DNA of 64,000 bases from Mantamonas sphyraenae. Taxonomy: Eukaryota > CRuMs > Mantamonadidae. The notes beneath the pieces are model-generated. The model did not search any database. It saw nothing but the letters and a program-made list of their open reading frames with translations, and was not told where the DNA came from. Shown here piece by piece: positions 54,018 through 63,859 of the stretch. Position numbers and translations under genes: made by a program. The stretch's first letter is position 1; every line of letters begins with the position of its first letter. Location: contig JAPMXV010000062.1 in the NCBI GenBank assembly GCA_026936335.1, positions 232,628-296,627 on the forward strand, in the 5' to 3' direction.

Positions 54018-54765
54018 TTGTGCGTCTCCACCACCGAGAACAACGCCCAGAAACACATAGAATAATCAACAAGACATGATATCACTCATCTGTGGGTTCA
54101 TTGTGATGACAGAGATGTTCACACCCCGGTTTGGCGTGTGTCCATGGCTGTGCTCCAGCCGCCAATCCTTCCCACCCCCCTCGGTTTCCACGCGTACTGA
54201 AAGAAGCTGCCCGAACTCAATACAATGGTAACAATCAATCCTTGCGAACAATCCATTGTGTGGACGAGAAGGGATGACAAGCAGGTGTGAAGGACAAGGC
54301 ACACAGGACGCACCGTAAGGCGATGGAGGTGGCATTGGTGATGAATGGGGAGGAGAGGGAGGTGATGTTTGCGTGTGGTGGGATGGAGGCGTATGTGGAG
54401 AGAGGAGGGTGGGAAGGGTGGGCGACAATGCCAGATGAGGTGATGGAGAGGGTGATTGGGTGGGTGGGGGGGTTTGGTTGAACGTAGTGGTGTTAAATGA
54501 GGGGGGGCAGTTTGTGAGCAGTGTTTGGGGGTGTGTGTTGTGAAGGCGGGATGTGAAGGCGGGGAAGAAGAGGCCGAGTGCTGCCTGTCCTTTGTGCGGG
54601 GGTGCATCCAACGCATATTGCACACACACACACTTTAGAACAGTCATAGGGTAGGGAAGGGTGGGGGTATCGAGGGCTTGTGCACGTGTGTGTGGGTGGT
54701 ATGGAGAGAGTCACGGGGGACGGAAGGAATCAGGACGGCGCTGACCATGGGCTATCGCAGGGAAC
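54018..54765. other. Intergenic stretch at the inner edge of the subtelomere
   Basis: Holds only a fragment of an LRR gene (54300-54481, listed separately). I see no other gene; open frames on the minus strand here are Pro/Ser/His-rich shadows of G-rich DNA. Confidence 0.5.
54300..54481 (+). pseudogene. Remnant of a subtelomeric LRR gene 3' end
   Basis: Encodes only the last ~55 residues of the family: AMEVALVMNGEEREVMFACG, then WEGWATMPDEVMERVIGWVG and a stop. It matches the ends of the LRR genes at 56.64-56.81 and 60.93-61.08 kb almost base for base. No LRR or ankyrin-like part precedes it, so it is a broken copy left by recombination. Confidence 0.85.
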
Positions 54766-56815
54766 ATGGGCTTGGGAAGAGAAGAATGGGTGGAATTGTT
54801 GCAGAGCGGGGACCATGGGCAGTTTGTGGAAGCTTTGGAGGCTGAGGGAACGGTGAGTTGGGAGAAAGAAATCGGGAGGGAGTTGGTGAAGTGACGTTTG
54901 GGCGTCGCACGCGGGGGGAAGGGAAGGAGGGATGGGTGTATGGTGTGTGCGATGGTGTGTACGCAGGGTGGAACGGGTGTTGACACGACACACACAGGAA
55001 TTGGACCTTGGAAACGGGGCTGTGGGCCCCAAAGGAGCAGCGGCACTTGCGCGGGCACTAGCTCAGAACAGCAGCTTGCAGACGCTGGAGCTCAGCTACA
55101 ACAGCATGGACGCGGAAGGAACGTCGGTACTGGCGCGGTCACTAGCTCAGAATATCACATTGCAGACGCTGAACCTCAGCAGCAACAGCATCGGGACAGA
55201 AGGCGCAGCAGCACTTGCGCACTTGCTGAATGAGAACAGCAGCTTGCAGGCACTGTACCTCAATAGCAACCGCCTCGGGGCAGAAGGAGCAGCAGCACTG
55301 GCGCAGGGACTGGGTGAGAACAGCAGCCTACAGAGGTTGTACCTCAATAGCAACCGCATCAGGGCAGAAGGTGCAGCAGCACTGGCGCAGGCACTGAAAG
55401 AGAACAGCAGCTTGCTGGCATTGACCCTCAATTTAAACAGCATCGGGGGCGAGGGAGCGGCAGCACTGGCGCAGGCACTGTGTGAAAACAGTTGCTTGCA
55501 GACACTGGACCTCAGGATCAACAGCATCGGTGGCGAGGGAGCAGCAGCGCTGGCGCTGGCTCTGAAAGAGAACAGCAGCTTGCAGACAGTGGACCTCGGG
55601 CTCAATAGCTTCGGGTCAGAAGGAGCAGCAGCACTGGGGCATGCGCTGAGTGGGAACAGCAGCGTGCAGACACTGAGTCTCTGGGACAACAGCATCGGTG
55701 CAGATGGAACAGCAGCACTGGCGCAGGCATTGAGAGTGAATAGCAGCTTGCAGACGCTGGATCTCAAGAACAACGGCATCGGTGCAGACGGAACAGCAGC
55801 ACTGGCGCAAGCACTGAGTGCGAACAGCAGCTTGCAGTCGCTGGACCTCGGGAACAATAGCATCGGCTCAGAAGGAGCAAAAGCACTGGAGCAGGCACTG
55901 TGTGAGAACAGCAGCTTGCAGAGACTGAACCTCAACAGCAACAGCATCGGGAGCGAGGGAGCGGCAGCACTGGCGCAGGCACTGTGTGAGAACAGCAGCT
56001 TGCAGACAGTGAACCTCAGGAACAACTTCATCGGGGGCGCGGGAGCTTCAGCACTGGCGCAGGCGCTTAGTGAGAACAGCAGCGTACAGACAGTGGACCT
56101 CGGGAACAGCAGTATCGGAGCAGACGGGGCGGTAGCACTGGCGCAGGCGCTGAGGGAGAACAGCAGCTTGCAGACACTGGACCTAAGTTTCAATGGCATC
56201 GGGTCAGAAGGAGCAGCAGCACTGGCGCAGGCGCTGAGGGAGAACAGCACCTTGCAGACGCTGAACCTCAACAACAACAGTATCGGGGCAGAAGGAGAAA
56301 TAGTGCTCAAAAAGGCCATGCAAGGCAATCGGTCGTGCTGGAAGATCGAGGGCGTTTCCAATGGCGCTTTGCAGTCGCTGGTGGAGAGAAACAGGAATCA
56401 GCATGAAGGGTTTGTGGAGTGTGGATTTGTGGAGAAGATGAGAGAATTGAGGGAGTGGGGTGTGCCTGTGGACACGTTTGCAGGGGATGGAGGGAAGGAG
56501 ACTGCGCTGGAGAGAGGGGTGAAGGGAGGGGAGGACGGGTTGGTGGAGGTGTTGCGTGGGTGGGGCGCGAGGCCGAGGATGGAAACGGTGGAGATGGTGA
56601 GGAAGAGAGGGTGGAGGAAGGCGTGGCATTGGATTGGATGGGGCTGGGAGGTGGATGAGGCGATGGAGGTGGCATTGGTGATGAATGGGGAGGAGAGGGA
56701 GGCGATGTTTGGGTGTGGGGGGATGGAGGAGTATGTGGAGGAGAGAGGGTGGGAAGGATGGGTGACACTGCCGGATGAGGTGATGGAGAGGGTGGTTGGG
56801 TGGGTGGGGAGGTGA
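54766..56815 (+). CDS. Subtelomeric RNI-type LRR protein (proximal copy, intact)
   Basis: Exon 1 54766-54852 (MGLGREEWVELLQSGDHG) and exon 2 54998-56815, joined in phase, 634 aa. About 15 LRRs of 28 aa (84 bp) with the pattern LDLxNNSIGxEGAAALAQAL, as in NOD-like receptor or ribonuclease-inhibitor LRRs. A C-terminal region follows: CWKIEGVSNGALQSL, an ankyrin-like pair (VEKMRELREWGVPVDTFAGD; GLVEVLRGWGARPRME), AWHWIGW, VMNGEEREAMFGCGGMEEY, and WVTLPDEVMERVVGWVG to the stop. No signal peptide or membrane helix, so cytosolic. The LRRs are highly similar to each other at DNA level. Function unknown. Confidence 0.85.
55020..56290 (+). repeat. 84-bp LRR-encoding tandem repeat
   Basis: About 15 units of 84 bp with the recurring core GAGAACAGCAGCTTGCAGAC. 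Low divergence suggests recent expansion, and the same unit appears only about six times in the distal copy at 60.1-60.55 kb. Confidence 0.9.
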
Positions 56816-57657
56816 GGGTGAGTGGGGAGGGGAGGGTGAGTGGGGAGGTGTGAGAATGAAGGGGTGGTTCATTCGAGGCGTTGGCGTTTGGAGGAGGAGG
56901 AGGAGGAAGGGTCTTTTCGCTTGGGCAAGGTGAAGGAGGGGATGGGGTAGGCGTTGACGAGTGCGACGGTGGTGGGTCGGGTGGTGATGTGGGGTGTGAT
57001 GCGGTCGATGAGGGTGTGGAGGAGGGTGTGCAGTGTGGCGTCGATGGGTTTGGGGTTGTCAAGCCAGGCGATCTTGAGGGAGAGGGAGGTGACGCCGCGG
57101 GTGAGGGTGTTGCTGATGGCCTGTTGCACCTGCCGGTAGGTGAGGTGTGGCCTGAGCAGGCGGACAAAGAAGGCCAGGTCGACAGGCGGCACGCCAACGT
57201 TGCCAAGCGCCAGGATGATGTGTCGCAGCAGGGACAGCATGCTGCCGTTGTTGATCAGCTCACGCAGAGCATGGTGCTCGTGTGCGTGCTGATGGCGAGG
57301 GTGCTTGGCTGCGCGTGCCTTCATGTATGCCAGCAGCGTCTGGAACTCACGCGCCGTGCAGCTGCCACGCTCGTCGGTCGCGTCACCCCGGGTCTTTCTC
57401 CAGCCGCTGCGCACAGACTCCGGATGCCAGTTGTCCACATTGGCGGTGGTGAGGTGGTGGTCGTAGTCGCATTGTGTCCAGTGTGGGTCGCTGTCGTTGT
57501 CAGCAGGACGTCGTGCTTTCTGCAGCCACAGCTGGGTCTGTTTGTGTTCCTTCCAGGTGATGGGAAGGGTTCTGTCACCAGCAGTGTCCATCTCTGTCAT
57601 GATCAGGTGGAGAAGGGCGTAGTTGGGGTTGCCGTGGTCGTGTGGCTCCTCCAACCA
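56330..57657. repeat. Subtelomeric duplicated segment, proximal copy
   Basis: The 3' half of the LRR gene plus the whole convergent unknown gene. It matches 60590-61950 in order and orientation. Homology stops abruptly near 57657 (after TGGCTCCTCCA), exactly where a V-ATPase subunit D sequence begins. Confidence 0.8.
56869..57657 (-). pseudogene. Subtelomeric unknown family, 5'-truncated proximal copy
   Basis: About 260 codons matching only the C-terminal half of the 62-kb paralogue: [36 protein letters not shown], then domain copy 2 (GSCTAREFQTLLAYM, LLRHIILALGNVGVPPVDLA, GVTSLSLKIAWLDNPKP) and an end in KRQRLE, a possible nuclear signal. The upstream half is missing because the duplicated segment ends at the V-ATPase fragment; no ATG of its own sits at the break. 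Function unknown. Transcription is possible, but the gene is structurally incomplete. Confidence 0.75.
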
Positions 57658-58079
57658 ACGCTGCGCAAGAGTTGATAGGTATAAGCGCAGGTGGACAGCA
57701 GATCGCTCGGGCCAAGGACAACTTCCACGACACGCTGGACGTGCTGATCAAGCTGGCGTCGTTGCAGACGTCGTTCATCACGCTGGACGAGGTGATCAAG
57801 ATCACAAACCGACGCGTGAACGCAATTGAGTATGTGGTGCAGCCGCGGCTGGAGAACACGATCGCGTACATCAAGTCGGAGCTGGACGAGATGGACCGCG
57901 AGGAGTTTTTCCGCCTGAAGAAGATTCAGGACAAGAAGAAGGCGAAGCAGGCAAAGAAGGACGCACGCCTGGCGGCGCTGCGTGCGGCGGCTGGGGAGGA
58001 CGAGTCGTCGTCGTCGTCGAGCTCGCAGCCGTCGTCCATCTTTGACAAGGGGGCAAAGGATGAGGATGTGATTTTTTGA
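57658..58079 (+). pseudogene. V-type ATPase subunit D, 5'-truncated
   Basis: Only the C-terminal half of the V1 central-stalk subunit D is present: [66 protein letters not shown] and an acidic end in DEDVIF. These correspond to roughly residues 125-250 of the usual 250-aa protein. The first half is absent: upstream DNA is the subtelomeric duplication. A good acceptor (AAGCGCAG) lies just before GGQQ, so the cut probably fell in an intron. Either a relic of a translocated gene whose intact copy is elsewhere, or an assembly join. Confidence 0.85.
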
Positions 58080-58110
58080 AATGGAACGAGTCCCTCCTCT
58101 TCTGTTTTGC

Positions 58111-59632
58111 TCAGTAGGCAGCCATGGGGCCGACGCCCTCGTGCTCGGAAGTCCACTCCTCCATGAAACGGTTCTGCGGGCGGGTGAGGACAAACTGGAC
58201 GTCGGAGAGGTAGCGGCACTGGAGCATGGCGAAGCAGGTGACGAGGTAGACATGCCACATGCGGTAGAAGCGTTCGTCAAACTTGCTGTCGCTGGCCTTG
58301 ATGTCTTGCCAGTTGTCCTCAAAGTTGTGCTGCCAGAGCTTGAGGGTGCGTGCGTAGTGCTGGCCCATGTCGTCGAGCTGGAGGAGCTGGAGGCGCTTTG
58401 TGGTGCGCACAGCCTCGGCAATGCGGTAGTTGCTGAGGAGGCAGCCTCCAGGGAAGATGTACTTTTTGATCCAGTCGCTGGAGTGGACGTAGGAGGCGTG
58501 CATGGCATCCTGGTGAGTGATGGCTTGGATGACGGCGAGGCCGTTGGGTTTGAGGAGCTCCTCAATGCGCTGGAAGTAGGTGGGCAGGTTCTCGTCGCCG
58601 ACGGCTTCAATCATTTCGATGGAAACGACCTTGTCAAAGGTGCCCTGGACGTGGCGGTAGTCCTCGAGGCGGACTTCGATGAGATGTTCGAGGCCAGCGG
58701 TGCGGATGCGGCGGTCTGCTTCAGCCTTTTGCTCGACACTCAGGGTGAGGGTGGTGACCTTGCAGCCAATGGTGCTTGCAGCACGGATGGCCATGCTGCC
58801 CCAACCAGAGCCGATTTCGAGGACATGGTCGGTTTTCTGGAGGCGGGCTTTGGAGATGATTGCGTCGAGCTTGTTCATCTGAGCCTGCTCGAGAGAGTCA
58901 CGCTTGCTGAGGAAAAGAGCAGCGGAGTAGGTCATGGATGGGTCGAGCATTTTCTCGTAGAGGTAGTTGCTGAGGTCGTAGTGGGCGGAGATATTGCGGC
59001 GGGAGCCCGCGATGGTATTTCTGTAGTGTCCGGACATGCGGGCGGGGAGAATCGGCGAGGGTGTGTGAGAGGGGGGCGCAGTGGAATGGGAAGTGGGGTG
59101 CACGTGGGAGCAGATAGTGTGGGAACAGGGTGTGTGGTTGCGGCGGAGAGTGGAGTTGGTGGGGAGGCGCCGGAGAGTTTCGGGCGCGGGGAGGAGCATG
59201 ATTTTTGTGTGGGAATGTGTTTTGGAAGTGGCCAAAAAGGCTCCGTGGGACGTACGCATTGTAGACGGCGTGGACAAAGTACTCGATCTTGGTGCCGATC
59301 CAGGAGAACCAACTGGGTTCATCGACCTGGTTTGCATTGGCCAGGAATGCAAAGAGGAGGTTTTCGAGGCTGGGGCTGACTTCAAAGTCACCGTCGACGA
59401 AGCTCTCAAAGAGGCCGACGTCGTGGTTGGCGGCGACCTTCCAGAAAAACACATTGTCCTTGACGTGGACAGTGGCGTGCTGGCGCTCGATGCCGCCGGG
59501 GGAGCCAAATGTGGTTTTGTCGCCGTCCGGGGTGATCAGGGTGATTGATCCGTGGGTGATGGAGCTGCGCAGCTTCTGGCAGACCAGGTAGCGGCAAACT
59601 GAGTAGATGACGGCCCAGAACCAAGCGAGCAT
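58111..59632 (-). CDS. Cyclopropane-fatty-acid synthase
   Basis: SAM-dependent enzyme adding a methylene across the double bond of unsaturated phospholipid acyl chains. Exons 59632-59256 and 59020-58111, 428 aa, joined in phase 2. An N-terminal hydrophobic helix (LAWFWAVIYSVCRYLV) is followed by an N-terminal domain (FWKVAANHDVGLFESFVDGD), then NISAHYDLSNYLYEKML, DPSMTYSAALF, the SAM motif VLEIGSGWGSMA, VTTLTLSVEQ, VSIEMIEAVGDENLPTYF, KKYIFPGGCLLS and CRYLSDVQFVLTRP, all in CfaS order. The family is widespread in bacteria and patchy in eukaryotes, so ancient transfer is possible, though the intron shows it is now a eukaryotic gene. Confidence 0.92.
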
Positions 59633-59859
59633 GTTTGGTGGGGTTTAATGGATTGTGGTGGATGAGGGAGGGGGTGAGGGGTTGGCAAGCGAGGGGGAAC
59701 CACGGGATTTGTGGAGGGAGTGGTGGGGGGGGGGGGGAAGAGGGTGTGGAGGGGGAGAGGGTGTGGAGGGGGAGGGGTGGAGGGAGTGGGTGGGGGGGGG
59801 GAAGGAAGTGTGCAGACCGGCTCACATCGGGCAACGCAGACGCAATAGCCTCGTTAGAG
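59633..59859. other. G-rich spacer
   Basis: No gene seen. The plus strand has runs of 8-13 G around 59730-59800 within G-rich sequence, with potential for G-quadruplex structures. It lies between the divergent starts of the CFA synthase and the distal LRR gene. Confidence 0.5.
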
Positions 59860-61261
59860 ATGGTTGAATGGGTGGCTCTGCTGCAGAGTGGGGATCATGA
59901 ACGGGTGTGCAGTGCACTGGAGGCAGAGGGAGAGGTGGGTTGGGGCTGGGACGCAGAGGGACGTGCAGCACGTCAAGAAGTGGATGACGGGCACCAATGG
60001 AGTGTGCGCTGACACGTGGAGTACAGAGGTTGTGTATTAATGGCGAGTGTCTAGGAGACGACGAGGCAGTAGCGCTGGCCAAGGCGCTGGGAAGAACAGC
60101 AGGTTGCAGACACTGGACCTCGGCAACAACAGCATTGGGGCAGAAGGAGCAGCTGCACTGGCGCAGGGACTGAAGACGAACAGCAGTTTGCAGACACTGG
60201 ACCTCGGCAACAACAGCATCGGGGACGAAGGGGCAGCAGAAGTGGCGCGGGCACTGAGGGAGAACAACAGCTTGCAGAACCTGAATCTCTGGGACAACAG
60301 CATCGGAGCAGAAGGAGCGACAGCGCTGGCGCGGGCATTGAGTGGGAACAGCAGCTTGCAGACACTGAATCTCTGGGGCAACAGCATCGGGGACGAAGGG
60401 GCAGTGACACTGGGGAAGGCACTGGGAGAGAACAGCAGCTTGCAGACACTGGAACTTCAGTGCAACAGCATCAATCCAGAAGGAGCAGCAGCACTGGTGC
60501 AGGGGCTCAGTGGAAATATCGGCTTGCAGGCGCTGGACCTCAGCTTGAACCGCATCGGCGCACTTCGAGTGGAACTACCGGCGCAGGCAGTGGAAAGCAA
60601 TCGTTCGTGCTGGAGGTTTGACGGCGTTGACAGTGACGCATTGCAGTATCTGTTGGAGCGGAACAAGAAGCAGCACGTGGCGTTTGTGGAGTGTGGGGAT
60701 GTGGAAAAGATGAGAGAGTTGAGGGAGTGGGGGGTGCCTGTGGACACGTTTGCAGGGAATGGAGGTGAGGAGACTGCGCTGGAGAGAGCTGTGAGGGAAG
60801 GGGGGGAGAGGATTTTGGAGGTGTTGAGGGGGTGGGGTGCGAGACCAAGGATGAAAACGGTGGAGGTGGTGAGGGGGGAAGGGTGGAGGAAGGCGTGGCA
60901 TTGGATTGGGTGGGCTGGACGGGTGGATGAGGCCATGGAGGTGGCGTTGGTGATGAATGGGGAGGAGAGGGAGGCGATGTTTGCATGTGGAGGGATGGAG
61001 GGGTATGTGGAGCGGGGAGGGTGGGGAGGGTGGGTGACACTTCCAGATGAGGTGATGGAGAGGGTGATTGGGTGGTTGGGGAGGGAGAGTGAGTGGGGAG
61101 GTTGTGGGAATGAAAGGGTGGTTCATTCGAGGCGTTGGCGTTTGGAGAGGAGGAGGAGGAGGAGGAGGAGGAGGAGGAGGAGGAGGAGGAGGAGGAGGAG
61201 GAGGAGGAGGAACGGTCTTTGCGCTTGGCGAGGTGTGAAGGGGGGATGGGGTAGGCATTGA
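59860..61261 (+). pseudogene. Subtelomeric RNI-type LRR gene, distal copy, frameshifted and with lost stop
   Basis: Exon 1 59860-59934 (MVEWVALLQSGDHERV) matches exon 1 of the proximal copy; exon 2 starts at 60027 (LCINGECLGDDEAVALAKAL). One base is missing near 60091-60093 (GGAAGAACAGC versus GGAGAGAACAGC), breaking the frame before the first full LRR. Only about six LRRs follow, then the same C-terminal module (VEKMRELREWGVPVDTFAGN, VMNGEEREAMFACGG, WVTLPDEVMERVIGWLG). The stop found in the proximal copy is changed here, so translation would run on through the GGA repeat as a long poly-Arg tail to 61261. Probably non-functional unless the indel is an error. Confidence 0.75.
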
Positions 61262-63215
61262 CGAGTGCGGTGGTGGTGGGGCGTGTGGTGATGTGGGGTG
61301 TGATGCGGTCGATGAGGGTGTGGAGGAGGGTGTGCAGTGTGGCGTCGCTGGGTTTGGGGTTGTCGAGCCAGGCGATCTTGAGAGAAAGGGAGGTGACGCC
61401 ACGGGTGAGGGTGTTCTTGATGGCAGGTTGCACCTGCTTGTAGGTGAGCTGTGGCCTGAGGAGGCGGACAAAGAAGGCCAGGTCGATAGGCGGCACGCCA
61501 ACGTTGCCCAGCGCCAGGATGATGTGTCGCACCAGGGAACTCGTGCTGCCGTTGTTGATCAGCTCACGCAGTGCATAGTGCTCATGTGTGTGCTGATGGC
61601 GAGGGTGCTTGCCTGCGCGTGCCTTCATGTGTGCCAGCAGAGTCTGGAACTCCCGCGCCGTGCAGCTGCCACGCTCGTCGTTGTACGGGTTGGTGCTCCA
61701 GCCACTGCGCACAGACTCAGGATGCCACTTGTCCACCTTGGTGGTGGCAAGGTGGTGGTCGTAGTCGCATTGAGTCCAGTGTGGGTCGCTGTCGTTGTCA
61801 GCAGGGCGTCGTGCTTCCTGCAGCCGCAGCTGGGTCTGCTTGTGCTCCTTCCAGGTGGTGGGATATGGTCTGTCGCCGAGAGTGTCCATCTCTGTCATGA
61901 GCAGGTGGATGAGGGCGTAGTTGGGGTCGCCGTGGTCGAGTGGCTCCTCCAGCCAGCACACCTTCAACCCAGCCTTTGTCACACCCATGGCCAGACCAGC
62001 GTCGCGGATGGCTTTCCTGCACGCATTCTGATCCATGTCACGGCCGAGATGGGTGAGGCAGAAGGCCATGTCGCCCTGGGAGAGGGGAATGTTGCCCAGA
62101 GCGAGCAGGATCTGTCGGACAAGCGTGTTCAGGGTGCCATGGCAGACCACAACACGCGCCTGCAGGATCATCAGGTCGGAGATGTTGTCGATGCAATGCT
62201 CGTTGGCCAGAGTGTGCATGTGGTTCAGCAGTGCCGTGTGCTCCTCCTTGTTGCTGTGGCTGCGCTCGTCACTGCGCCAGTCCCGCGACCACCCTTTGCG
62301 CACAACCCCATCTGGCAACTTCTTCGTCTTGTTCATGCCTGCTTTCTTCCGTGAGCCGTTGTCTCCGTTCTTGGCCCTCCTTGCCCGTGTGCTTGACGTT
62401 CCTGTCTCTGTGCCACTGCCAGCCGTGCGCCTGCGCTGTCCGCGGCCATTCATCGTTTGTGGACCAGTACGACGACTGGCGTGGTCTCTGCCTTGTCTGT
62501 GGCTTCTGCTTGTGCGTCTTGGCAGCCATTCGTCCGTGTCCTCCTGCTCCATGTCGTCTGTGTCGTCGTCGCTGTCGTCTTGCGGCATGTACTCCTCATC
62601 CATGGCATCGACAGTGTCTACAATGCTGAGTGCGCCCTGAGTTTCCAACTCGTCGTCCACGTGCTGCTGGGTTGCGTCGTTTGCCTCGCCGTCTTCATCG
62701 TACGCCTCCATTCCTGAGCTGGTCATCCACTCTGACTTGCTGGAGGTCGACCGTGGTTCATGTTGGCCAAAGTTCAGGAACATCAGGTCCTCCACTTCGC
62801 CGGTGTCATGTGTGTCTGTATCCTGGTTTGCGTCGTCGGCGTCGCTGTCTCCAGTCTGCTGTGTGGCCTGACGGGAGGAGGACGACGATGTGGTGGTCGA
62901 TGTGGTCTGTGTGATGCCGACAAAGGCAGGGCTGACGCGTTTCGGGACGCGGTTGTGGTTTGTGGTGGGTTGAGCAGGCGGAGGGTGCAACGGAGGCTGA
63001 GCGAAGTGCATCTGGGCGGTTTGTCGCGGCTGAGGAGGCGGTGGAGGTGGGTAGGTGTAGTATGGATGGCCCTGATGAGCATATGCGTAGTGCTGCTGGC
63101 GGTGGGTGTTGACAGGGACCCAGACGATGGGTGGTTGTGGGTGCTGGTACGGGGTTTGTACCCCAGAGACGGGCAGCATGTTCGGAAACGGCTGGGCAGC
63201 CATGGGAGGGACCAT
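60540..63215 (-). CDS. Subtelomeric unknown family, full-length distal copy
   Basis: Long open frame from the ATG at 63215 (MVPPMAAQPFPN). A strong acceptor (TCTCCACAG) just upstream hints at a further 5' exon, possibly starting at 63585. The N-terminal 300 residues are Pro/Gln/Ser/Asp-rich with RGQRRR-type basic patches. Then the same ~140-aa domain occurs twice: copy 1 from RKGWSRDWRSDERSHSN (LVRQILLALGNIPLSQGDMA, WLEEP) and copy 2 from SVRSGWSTNPYNDERGS (LVRHIILALGNVGVPPIDLA, WLDNP). The proximal paralogue stops at KRQRLE; here an indel beside a TCC repeat removes that stop (equivalent position 61123-61125), so the frame continues ~195 codons antisense to the LRR gene, probably spuriously. 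No known family recognised. Confidence 0.7.
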   Translation of the reverse strand: MVPPMAAQPFPNMLPVSGVQTPYQHPQPPIVWVPVNTHRQQHYAYAHQGHPYYTYPPPPPPQPRQTAQMHFAQPPLHPPPAQPTTNHNRVPKRVSPAFVGITQTTSTTTSSSSSRQATQQTGDSDADDANQDTDTHDTGEVEDLMFLNFGQHEPRSTSSKSEWMTSSGMEAYDEDGEANDATQQHVDDELETQGALSIVDTVDAMDEEYMPQDDSDDDTDDMEQEDTDEWLPRRTSRSHRQGRDHASRRTGPQTMNGRGQRRRTAGSGTETGTSSTRARRAKNGDNGSRKKAGMNKTKKLPDGVVRKGWSRDWRSDERSHSNKEEHTALLNHMHTLANEHCIDNISDLMILQARVVVCHGTLNTLVRQILLALGNIPLSQGDMAFCLTHLGRDMDQNACRKAIRDAGLAMGVTKAGLKVCWLEEPLDHGDPNYALIHLLMTEMDTLGDRPYPTTWKEHKQTQLRLQEARRPADNDSDPHWTQCDYDHHLATTKVDKWHPESVRSGWSTNPYNDERGSCTAREFQTLLAHMKARAGKHPRHQHTHEHYALRELINNGSTSSLVRHIILALGNVGVPPIDLAFFVRLLRPQLTYKQVQPAIKNTLTRGVTSLSLKIAWLDNPKPSDATLHTLLHTLIDRITPHITTRPTTTALVNAYPIPPSHLAKRKDRSSSSSSSSSSSSSSSSSSSSSSPNANASNEPPFHSHNLPTHSPSPTTQSPSPSPHLEVSPTLPTLPAPHTPPSLHMQTSPPSPPHSSPTPPPWPHPPVQPTQSNATPSSTLPPSPPPPFSSLVSHPTPSTPPKSSPPLPSQLSPAQSPHLHSLQTCPQAPPTPSTLSSFPHPHTPQTPRAASCSAPTDTAMRHCQRRQTSSTNDCFPLPAPVVPLEVRRCGSS
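60590..61950. repeat. Subtelomeric duplicated segment, distal copy
   Basis: Counterpart of 56330-57657, with high DNA identity across the LRR 3' end, the short convergent spacer and the C-terminal half of the unknown gene. Differences include the GGA repeat length and loss of stop codons. Confidence 0.8.
61144..61213 (+). repeat. GGA/TCC trinucleotide repeat
   Basis: About 22 near-perfect GGA (AGG) triplets, against about five in the proximal copy at 56890-56910. It encodes poly-Ser in the minus-strand gene and would encode poly-Arg in the plus-strand read-through. A frame-changing difference (GGAGAGG for GGAGGAGG) lies at its left edge. Confidence 0.92.
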
Positions 63216-63859
63216 GTACCCGTAGCTGTGGAGAGACGCGGAGGAGCAGGGCGGAGTGGGACTGGTGAGCGGAAGGCGGTATGGACGCCGTCAGGGCAGA
63301 AGCGGGGTGAAGGGAGGCTGGAGCGAGCAAAGAGGGAAAACGGAGGAGATTGGCCGACCGGAAAATTGGCAACGGAGAGGGCAGGGACATGGGAGAGGGG
63401 ATCGGAGAAGAGCGGAGGTGGCAGCAGCGGTGGTGATGGGGAAGTGGAGATGCAGAAGAGGAGTGCAGGGAAGCGACGGAAGCATGGAGGAGGCAAGGAA
63501 GCGGGAGAAGCGGGCAGTCAGAAAACGGAGTGAAATGCAGAACGCACGCTGGGTAGGCTTCGGAGTGCTTGAGTAGTCCTTGTCCATGGAGATGGTGGTG
63601 GTAGTGGAGTGTATGTGGATTGTGTTGGACTGGTGGAGGCTGTTGTGGGTATTGGTGATATTGTGGTTGAAGGCGGATGGGCAGTGCTGACTGCGCGGCG
63701 TTGCAGGACGACGGCCACTCACCAGCAACATTTCCACTCCCACCCGTTGCCCACTGCCCCATATCATCACCCAACTCAGCCACTACGCCAGCAGTCACAA
63801 GCACAACTCACCTGACATAGACCGGACTCACATGATCACGACAATTCTGTCAAATAGAG
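63216..63859. other. Telomere-proximal unique sequence
   Basis: No convincing complete gene. A candidate first exon of the minus-strand unknown gene starts at 63585 (MDKDYSSTPKPTQR) with a donor a few bases on, but the phase is only satisfied by a weak GT. Otherwise nothing seen. Confidence 0.45.

Noticed and set aside
58111..59632. Recent bacterial origin of CFA synthase
   Set aside because: The gene has a spliceosomal intron and base use like its neighbours; any transfer is old.
61144..61261. Poly-arginine peptide as a real protein tail
   Set aside because: Arises only from stop loss and GGA read-through in a frameshifted copy.
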